Positions 1 through 9,900 of a DNA stretch of 64,000 bases are shown here, piece after piece. A program made the translations under genes and the position numbers. Numbering within the stretch: the stretch's first letter is position 1; each line of letters opens with the position of its first letter. Under the pieces are notes generated by a model. The model was not told the origin of the DNA, searched no databases, and saw nothing but the letters and a program-made list of their open reading frames with translations. The stretch spans positions 7,286,597-7,350,596 of the forward strand of contig CM070909.1 in the NCBI GenBank assembly GCA_036417435.1, given 5' to 3'. Source of the stretch: Inia geoffrensis (lineage: Eukaryota > Chordata > Mammalia > Artiodactyla > Iniidae).

Positions 1-785
1 CAGGCAGAAAGACTCTCTCTAGAACACTCGGTCTCTCCTGCTGCTTTGAGCAGGTTCCCCCCCGCCCCACCCCGCTGCCAGAGACGCTGCTCTACCCTTT
101 CCTCCAGGAGGGGGATCCCTTCTCCCCCAGCCTCCCTGACAATGTGTCCCAGTGTCCCCAGAGCCCTCACACGCAGGATGCCCGGAGTACCTGCCCACTC
201 TTTCTGGTCAGCAGCTAAATCTTACTGCCTGTCACCCTGCGCTCCCTGCACTTAGAGGACAGCTGCTGCCCCCACCTCCATGCAACCCGCGCAGTCAGTG
301 GCCTCTGAATGGAAAGGTGATTGGAAAGAGGCAGAATGGGAGCATGTGTCAGTCGTGCTGGGTTGACAGGTGACATTCCTGCAGGCAGATTCCCGAAGCG
401 ATGACCCCGGGAGGAAGAAGTCTGCTGTTCCGAGATGCCTTGGTTCTGACGATATATACCAAGATGTATAGGTATACATCAGCACACACACATGCTTCCT
501 CCCTGCCTTTTCCTGTGTCCAAGGTCCCACCCCCCAAGTGTCTCTGGACCGTCTTTCCTCAGATGAGGGCAGAGCATGGGATCCATTGCCATTCTAGGAT
601 GCCGGCTGCAACCCCTCACTTGGGTGGGTTCACATGTCATGGGGTCCGGTGGCCAAGGGAACCGACTCAGGTCCCCCCAAGCACAAAAGGAGCCCGCATA
701 GGGGTGCATAGGGGAATTGTTCACTTGTGCAAAATTCCAACAGAAAAGACATTTCTTTCCACCTGTGAGCCTTCCTCAAGGGTCC
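1..785 (-). other. FGF6: FGF6 3' UTR and downstream flank
   Basis: This sequence lies past the FGF6 stop codon on the minus strand. No AATAAA or ATTAAA on the minus strand was noticed here, so the polyadenylation site may use a variant signal or lie beyond the left edge. No repeat or other exon is recognised. Short open frames on both strands have no family signature. Confidence 0.5.
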
Positions 786-962
786 TTATATCCTGGGGAG
801 GAAGTGAGTGACGGTCATGATCGGGGACACCTTGCTGCCCCTCTTCACCCGTCCGTATTTGCTCAGCGCGATGTAGGTGCCTCGGTACAGGTCTGACTCA
901 TAGGCGTTGTAATTGTTGGGCAGGAGGGTCTCTCTGAATTTGCACTCCTCTTGGAAGCTGGG
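786..962 (-). CDS. FGF6: FGF6 coding exon 3 (terminal)
   Basis: This 177-nt coding part follows a pyrimidine-rich acceptor (ccatttttttcacag|cc). It encodes [20 protein letters not shown], then the YES-DLY and YGRVKRGSK segments (heparin- and receptor-binding C-terminal lobe), and ends THFLPRI followed by TAA at 788-786. No change breaks the reading frame. Confidence 0.95.
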   Translation of the reverse strand, partial: PSFQEECKFRETLLPNNYNAYESDLYRGTYIALSKYGRVKRGSKVSPIMTVTHFLPRI

Positions 963-3900
963 CTGTGAAAAAAATGGACAAATGGCAGAGCATCAGTGAT
1001 AACTGAGGCCCAGTAGGCACGTCTGCGGTGGGTCCCTCGCTTTCCCATGTCAGACAGCCTCCAGGAGCCCTGGACCATCCTGGGTGAGCAGAAACATGAA
1101 AGCTGAGAACAGGGGAGCCTTAGCTCTCATGGTCCCCCCTCACCTTCCCTCCTTCATGATGAGGAAGCCCAGGCCCGAGGATGCGGGTGGACCGCCTGTG
1201 TCGCATGGGGGCTGGGGGTTCTCCTGACTGCCAGTCCCGGACACTTTCTACCAAGAACAGGGATGATGGTTTATTCAGAGAAAGGACCAGGGAAGGATAA
1301 AAGAAGTTGTCTTCTCAAGTCCACTGCGAGCGGACCTAGTGCAGCAGGATAGAGAGCCGGGGTTTGCTTGGTGGCTCTAGTTGTGTGACCTTGGGGCAGG
1401 CGCCTCCCCTCCCAGCCTGATCCCCTTTTCTGCAAACCATATGGTTGCGGAGCATTTGGGGGGGGCGCAGTGAGTGGGGGGCGAGATGGATGGCTTCCTA
1501 AGTCCTTCCCCGCGCATCTGTTTAATATGGTAACTGTCTCTTCACTTGTGTTCCCTCACCCTGTCTTTCCCAGTTTAAGGTCCAAGTTTGCTGCCCCTTA
1601 AAGGGGTGCATTCTCGGTTTTGACTTTGAGCCCAGAACAGGGGGGCACCGGCATCAGTTCTTAAAAGCGCACAAACTGGAGCAAACTATCCACACAATTT
1701 GGATCTTGCTTCCTCACTGAACAATACGCCCAGTGCCTCCTAGGCACCCACGGGTCGCCAGGGAAGGGCAGCGACAGAGACGGCGAGAAAAGCAGCGACT
1801 TTTATGGGGAAAAGAACCCGGTCCCCTCTGGGACCAGCAGTGCCAAGGAGTCGGGGGCCGGTGGTGAGTCACCCCGTCCGGAGCATGTTGCGTGAGGACC
1901 ACCTGTTCAGAAAATGAGGGCCAGGCTTCCTGACACACATCAACAAGTTCATCCCCAGTAAATCACCCAAGTCTTCCTTTATTCCTAGAAAAGAGAGCCA
2001 CTTCCTCCCAAGCCCCCCCGGGTCACTGCCCCTGACTGGAGGGGTTTCTGAGCTTCCGATGGGGGTCGCTCCCTGGGAGCCAGGAGGCCTGGGATCTAGT
2101 CATTAAAGAAAGGTAGAATGAAACAGAAACAGAGCTGAGCATAACACCCGACTCCTTCCTGCCGACTGAGGCCATCGGCTATAAAAAACCCACTCAGTGG
2201 CTAAGCGGCTGTGCTAGGGGTATCGCCTGACCTTCTTCAAAGGAATCATACTATGAGCACCTGGCCTTGTCAGCCGTAGGGTGGACGAGAGCCTCTTCCT
2301 GTTATGAACGGAGGATGATGAGCCAGCTCCTCTGGGCTCCGAGTAGACCAGTCCAGCAGCACGGAAAACAGTGCACCATCCCAGGGGGCTCCCGGCTCCC
2401 TGAGACAAGGACTGTGTCCTGCTGAGCATGTGATGCTGAATGAATGATGGTCTAATTGGAATGGCACAGTCACCCGTGGATGCCCCTGCAGGGGTGGCTT
2501 CTCTTTGATGCAGCGAGAGCTGGCAAGGGACAGGCGGCGTTGTTTAGGAAACACGTCGGGTACCAGTTGCTGGTACCTTCTGCCCCAGCTGAATGAACGC
2601 ATCCCCCCTTTCCCTCTCACGCCCCTGGGTTACTGTGTACAGAGCACCTTCCTGTGATGTTAATTTGCTTGAGATGACCCTGCGAGCTTCCACCAGCCAC
2701 ATCAACTGGCTTCTGAAGACCATGCCAGGAAGTTCTGTTTTCACAAGGTTTCATCTCCCTTGTTATGGGTGCTCAAAAACACTTGTAGAATGAAGAAGGG
2801 AATGTCCCAAAGTAGGAAAAAAAAAACTCATCAGAATAGGCAAAGAGCATGTGACGATTCACCTCTTACATAGCTGTGTGAACTTGGCAAATGATTTTAC
2901 CTCCTAAGCCTCAGCTTCCTCATCTGTAAAATGGGACCAGTGAGAATAATTCCGTCCTAGCACTGGAGGGAGCATTCATTGGAATAATGCATGGAGAGTC
3001 CTTGGTATAACGCCTGGCACACAGTAAAACAGAAAATAATTTGTATTGCCATAATGATGCTTCTCCAATTGATTCATGAATTGGTTTAAATTAAAAGCAC
3101 TAAAAGACTTTGTCTTACCCGGGATCATCATTCCTGTAAAACTTGCTGTGGGTTGCAGGACAATTTAGCTTCTAAGTCCTGCATTTATTGCCTGAGTGGC
3201 AGTAGGAGATGAGCCTGGGGGAGGAGGGCACAGAGTGGGCTGGGCTCCGGCCCCGCACCCCTGGGGCCTCTCTGGACATGGGGGGTCGGGGCAGCCACAG
3301 GACCTAAGGCTGTCGATGGGCAAAACTCTGGAACAACAGCACAAGGGAAAAATAAAGTTGGGATCAATGGTAAAAGCTGAGTAGAAATAATGCTACATGG
3401 ATTAATAGTCTGGTGTGGATCAACTAACAAAATACAGTCCAGAAGTAAATCCAAACACGAACATAAAATAAAGGTGGATCTGAAGTGAACATAAAATACA
3501 AGTGGCATATTTCCAATCACTGGCGAAAACGTGGTGTTGGAAGAGCTGGATGATCTTTAATAATCATCAGAATAATAGTAATAATAATAATAATAAAAGT
3601 TTGATGTACGATTTTATTCCTAACACTAAAATAAATTCCAAAAAGAACAAAGATTTAAATGTTAAAAAGAGAACCTTAAGGGGAGTTCCCTGGTGGCCTA
3701 GTGGTTAGGATTCCAGGCTTTCATTGCCGAGGCCCGGGTTCAATCTCTGGTGGGGAAACTGAGACACCACGAGACGCGTGGGCACAGCAATAAGTAAGTA
3801 AGTAAATAAATAAATAAGAGAGAGAAAGAGAAGAGAACCTTAAAATAAGTCAGAAAGGTCTTTCTAAGCAGGACACAAAAAACTGGAAGGCATTTTAAAA

Positions 3901-6900
3901 ACCAAGATGAATAAATTAGACTTCTGCTTGGAAAAAAATAATCACCTTAAACAAAATAAAAATATAAATAGCAAACCGGATAAAAAATATTTACAATGCA
4001 TTATATTTTGTAATATATTTTGCAATAGATTGAATGTTGCTACTATATCCAGAACCCTGAACTCACTGAAAAATGGACGTTTATGAACAGACAGTTCACA
4101 GAAAAGGAAATACAAATAGCATTTAAACATAAGAACATGTGCCTAACAGAGGAACATAAACCATAACTGTGTGATCACATTTTTAATTGTCAGGTTGCAA
4201 AAAGAACACTGTTTGACAATAGGCTTTCATTGATGAGGGCAAGGGGACTAGGAATTCTCATTTGTTGTCTGTTGGTGTGTATATTGTTATAACCTCTATA
4301 GAGAGAACTTGTACAATATTTATTAGAATAAAATAATAACTACAGCTTTGGATAGTAATTCCACTTCTAGGAATTTATCTTACTGGTTCACTCCCACTCA
4401 TGTACAAAAGTCACGTACCGCGGCATCATTTGTAACAGTGAGAGATCAAAAACAACATAAGTGTCTATCAGGAGGGCAGTGGGCAGCTCAGTGATGGGAG
4501 AGCCACCCAGTGGAATACTCTCAGCCATGAAAAATAGAACCTCCTTGTGCACTGATTTGAAATGGTCTCCAAGGCGTACTGTTCAGTGAGGAAGCAAGAT
4601 TCAAATTGTGTGGATAGTTTGCTCCAGTTTGTGTGCTTTTAAAAACTGATGCCAGTGTGAGAACATGCACAAGGACCTTGGGACTTCCTGGGATGGTAGG
4701 TACACAGGGCCTGGCAACAGTGGCTGCTCTGGGGAGGGACTGGGTGGCTTCAAGACAACAGTGAAAGTGAGACTTCATTTCCGTGGTATAGTCTTCTGCA
4801 CATTTTCCCCCTTAAACCATGTCCATGTGTTACCTCGTCATGTTAGTAGATTATTGAAAATGGGAAGGGAATTCAGGATAGAAGATGGGCCAGAAAATGG
4901 AGTGAGAGAACCTTTGCAGCAGAGACTGGTCCGTTCTCTCCCCCGGGTCCTGTCCCTCCCCGTGTCCATCCCCTGCTCTCCCCTCTGTTCTGTTTATGAC
5001 GCTGGAGAGCACCCTGCCCACCAGTTTCCAGGAGGCTTCATTTCTGATCTGGATGGTGGTCAGGGGAGATGTTTCGCGTGTGGTTTGCAAACTCTAGAGA
5101 GGAATGCAGATCTTGGGGCGGAGGACCTGGGGGGAGCGGGGGTGGGGGAGGGGGAGGGGGAGGAATTGAGCGACTGGGGCCAGAAACTCAGGACATTTGT
5201 CCCGATCCTCTGATCTAGAATGTGTCCAGTTGAAGGATCCAGCCTTTGCTAAGGTCCGAGTCTCCTAAAACACATTTGTGTAAATGTGCAAGACAGTGGT
5301 TGCACATGCACTGTGCTTTCTTCTCTGATCATCAGATTTTGATTATTCAACCCCCAACCCCAAATTTTCAAAAAGTTTCTGGCCTCTGTTTCTTTCCCCT
5401 AGCCTACCTCCCGTCCCTAGCCTTCCCCCGAATTCTGTGTCCATCTAACGTGAGAAAGGAGAAATGGGTGAAGTTTGCTTTGGAAGCCTCTCTACCTCGC
5501 CCTTGCCCGTTCCTCCCCGCACCCCTCTCCACCCCATCCTTGGTGTTCAGGTGGCCACGCGGCTGGGGGCGAGGCCAAGACCATGGCCCTGAACTGCTCC
5601 CTGCAGCCCGATGCTCCACTGCCCACACGGATGCTCGAGCTGGCATCAGGACCAGCCCCTCGATTCATCTCTCCATTCGTGCCCCTGCGCTGAGTCTCAT
5701 GACTCAGGAATGTTGGCTCCTGAGCTCTGCTGAGAAAAGCCAAGCGAATGACATGTTAATAAAAGCAGCTACCATATATTATTACTTGAACAAATGAAAA
5801 TAATTCCCCCAGATCACATTGCCTGGGCCTGCCGGGTCCCAAGCCCCAGCATGACAATGTCTTAAATTCCACATAGGTCTAATCAGACTTACGAGGACCC
5901 AAACTCTATAAAGCATTTAGCTCTCGCAGTGGAGAAGGGCGTTTTGCAGGGGGGTACCTACAGGGGTGTCTCTCGGCATGAGTTACCTCTGGAGGAAATG
6001 CCCCTTAGAGTCTGCGGTGGACCAGACATCCATCCCATCTTGTCTTTGGTCAGTAGGTCACCCGGACTAATGAAAGTGTCTTTTTATCTTTAAAGTTCTT
6101 CCTTCTAGGCCTGCCCTGGGCCACTTGCCTCCGTTACTCCTGGCTGCGTGTGTGCATGGGAGCTGGGGAGGGGTGTGGATGGATAAGGAGGCGGGTGGTG
6201 AGAAAAAACCAGAAAACTCCTTGTCCTAAGACCCTTTCCTCCTGCAGTCCCTGACCACTGCTTTTTTGGTCCTTAGCTGAAATGGAGAAATAACATCTCC
6301 CGGCTCTGAAGACATCTGTCTGTTCTAATCCCCGTTCCTAACACACAATCGCACAGCAATTTAGAAGTGTTTGAAGATGTCTCCACCAGGCCTATCATGC
6401 TTCTCAGTCCTGTATTGCTCTGGGTAGCAGGCGGGCTGCAGACAAAGCTGTTTGTGAGACCGTCTGCAGGGTGCCCCGGGCCCCTTGCTGTAGCACCAGC
6501 CCCTCCCTGCTCAGGGGTCCCATCTCCCGGTCCTTCCACATAGTCTAACACCAGGGACCCTTTGCCTCATCCCCTGAGAAAACCATTCTCCTCTAGGGGA
6601 GGGGTGCAGCTAACTGAGCAAGGGAAAGACTTGGTCCTCCCCTCCCCAATTGTAACGTCCTAGGTAACAGCCAACGGCCTCTGTGGATGAACCAAATGCT
6701 GTGCTTTGCCAGTTGTCATAGTACTATTGATGAAAAGGATGGAGACGCAGTTATAATTAGTAAAAGCAAAATCACCCAGAAGCATAACTGATTCTAATGC
6801 ACAGGGATTCTCACAGAACCACTGTCAGGTGGAGATCTTTGATTTTTTTCTTTTAAATTTTAAAAAGATCAAGGAGACTGGAACTCACTGATTCCTGCCT

Positions 6901-9900
6901 CGGTCCACATCAGAGACAGCAGAGAGAGGTCTGGTCTCAGAGAGGGTCAGAGACTTTGCCCGAAGTAAGACAGTAGCTGGAGGGTGGGCGGGCAGGAGCT
7001 GGAACCCCGGCTCTTAGTCTGCACACCAGGTGCACTTCTGCTGCCGGCCTACGGGCATCACCTGCTAAACCTGGAAGCAGGTTTGCACACAGCCCTGATT
7101 CACCTGAGACCCCGGAGACCCACGGTCCCATCTGCAAAGTGAGGATAAAGGTCAGATGCACCTCCCGGGGGTGCTGGGGGATAGTGTGCTCAGAAAGCAC
7201 CCCCAGGGCGCCTGACAAACAGGAGGTGCTCGATACAGTGGAGCTACTTACACTGTCGAAACACTGCCACAGGCTCTGCACCCCTCTTCCCAGGGGATGA
7301 GACATGGGGAGGCGCCTAGGTGGGCTTTCCTGGCCCTTATTTTCCTACCTCGCCCCTGCTCCCCCCTCCTTCCCCCCCAGCATGGTTCCCCTCCCCCCAG
7401 GAGAAACCCCGCTGTGGGGCCATAGCAGCTGAGCCACAGGGAGGGGAGGCAGCTCTTGGGGCTTAAAGGGAAATAGTGTGAATGACATCATCACGCAGTG
7501 GGAGTTTTCCCAGCTCTTTGGATCAGCTGGCATTGGATTTTAGACTGTGATAACGGCCCCTGGGGGACTCGGGGTGCCAGGGAGGGCAATCTCCCCCTCC
7601 AAAAAGGAGCCTTTGGGCCACATGCTCCTGGGTGTGTGTGTGGGGGGGGGAGATTGGGGTGTAGACCGTGGGTGGGGCTTCTCCTACGGAAGCCCCCGTT
7701 TTCTGGGACTCTTCTCCTTTAGTGAGCCCTGCAGACCCCCTCTGAAGTCATCTGCCCAGGAGTGAGGGGTCAGGGGCGTCACCGGCACCAGGGGTCAGCC
7801 CGCACTTCAGAGGTGCCCCCTTCCTCGTGCTCCTTGAACGTTCTATCCACCTGCAGCACTCTCGCTGTGAGGTCCCCTGTTCCCAGCCTCCTCGGCTTCT
7901 CCTACGGGGACCCCCAGGTTTCAAGTGGGAAGTGGATGCATTGGCCTTCCCTTTGCACCCTTTCCCCAGCTCACAGTTCAATTTCTTTCGGGATAAGGAG
8001 AAAAAAATACTAAATAACTTGTTAATGAAGGTGGCAGGGATAAGGGTTGATGTAATTTGTGCTTCCTTCCAAAAGATTCACCATTCATAGAACCCCAGAG
8101 CCGACAGCCTCCGTTCCTGGCTTGGCTACGAGCGGGATTCCAGGCACTACGCCGGCTGCAGGGAAGGGGCTCTTTGGGGAGACCCACCGCACGGAGCGGG
8201 CACTCACTCCACCAGGGCCTCCTTGGTTCCAGATGCTTTGTCCTCTCCATCACATACGCAGAGAGTGGTGAAAAAGGCGTCTGAGAATCCCAATTTCATG
8301 GCTGTTTCATCTCCCAGCAGCCCTCAGCGCTAGTGTAACCCTGGGGCAGGGAGGATTCCTTGCCCTCGGAAGGCCAGGTAGCCTGGTGGTCCCTAGCCTG
8401 CCTGCACCTCAGAAATACCTGGGAAACTTAAAAAATAAAAACAAACCGATTTGCAGGCCCCCATTCCAGCCCTACTGACTAAGCACCTCTGAGAAAGGCA
8501 CCCAGAAATCTGGACATTTAACAAGTTACCAAGGTGATGTAGATGCAAATTGTCCTCCCACAAGACCCACCTCTAGGAAAGAGGGGTGCAGAGCCTATGG
8601 CAGTGTTTAGACAATATAAATGACTCCCCTGTATTGAGCACCTACTGTTTTTCAGGCGCCCTGGGGGTGTTTTCTGAGCACACTATCTCCCAGCACATCC
8701 AGAGGTGCATCTGACCTTTATCCTCACTTTGCAGATGGGACCCTGGCTCTCCCAGGTCTCAGGTGAATCGGGGCTGTGTGCAAACCTGCCTCCGGGCTCG
8801 GCAGGTGATGCCTGCAGGCCAGCAGGAGGAGAGCATTTGGCGGTACAGACCAGGACCCTAGTTCCAGCTCCAGCCTGCCTACCCTCCAGCGCTTGTCTTC
8901 AGAGGCCCACTGATTTTAATGCACGTCTTGTCTCCACGTAAACGAGCCCAAATGGAGAGGTGTTAGCACTGCAGATCACAGGCCGAGGCCACCCGAGCAC
9001 CCCGTTTGGGTATTTCACAGCCCTGGTCTGTTGGGACAGCCTCCCCGGACCCCAGCCCTGATCCCAGACGCCCCTGTTCACATTCGGATCCTGCCTGTCC
9101 CCACGCAAAGGTAGAACAGCCCTCCAAACCCTCCCCATAAATAGCCACTCTGCTATTCCTTGACCATGGCTCAGAGGTCTTCCTCTCTAACCTTCTTATT
9201 TCCGCCGAAAGAACACCCAGTTTCTTTGCCTTCATAGGGATGTTTTCCCAGCCCATATTCTGCAATATGCCAAATTATGGGCTGAGAGACCCAGGAATGA
9301 GGGGGTCAGAGAGATCAGAGATTTTGGTAAATACGGAAGTTGGTGAGGTTAACAAAAGTGCTAGCATTGACACCCCACCCCACCACCCCCACCGCCGCCA
9401 GGGATGACCTGTGATGGGAGAAGGCAGGGGGTGGGATCTGGGGCCAGCCAAGAGAGTCTTATATCCCCTAGGGGAGGATGCTTCTCTAGCTCTTGGGATC
9501 AGAGACCAGAGGACTTAAAACCTTAAAAGTAAAATGTCCACGCATTGATGAAGGTGAGGAAAAGAGCTTTGTTTCTTGTCCTCCTGCTGTGCCCTAGGCT
9601 GGGGGTCTCAGAGGGTGAGAGCCTTGGGCACAGCGTGCTCAGGCTGAAAGACAGACCTGCTTCTCTGGGCCTCTCCTGCTCAGGACCTGACCGTAAGCCT
9701 GGACAACAGCTTTATGCCAGAACGTGGGACCCAGAAGCCCTCTGAGCTGCGGTTTCTGTCTTAAATGACCTCAGCACATTTAAGCCTGCGCCGAGGCAGG
9801 GTCAAAGTGAGTCAGGGGCTGTGGGGGTGACCAGGGAAAACATGGTCCAGCGCACAGGCTGACTCACCGTGCAGCTAAGAAGGTATAAGCCCTCCACTCA

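Larger units (their letters stand above)
3390..4860 (+). repeat. Old L1 3' fragment (ORF2 end and 3' UTR)
   Basis: This A-rich sequence carries degraded ORF2 tail phrases (aaaaatggacgtttatgaacag, ttccacttctaggaat, gaatactctcagccatgaaaaa) followed by an L1M-like 3' UTR. It is interrupted by the CHR SINE at 3680-3830. No reading frame survives. Confidence 0.65.

Noticed and set aside
6937..8941. Similar open frames on opposite strands sharing a protein-like stretch ([12 protein letters not shown])
   Set aside because: The similarity is explained by the inverted DNA duplication; the frames have no start context, splice logic or known domain.
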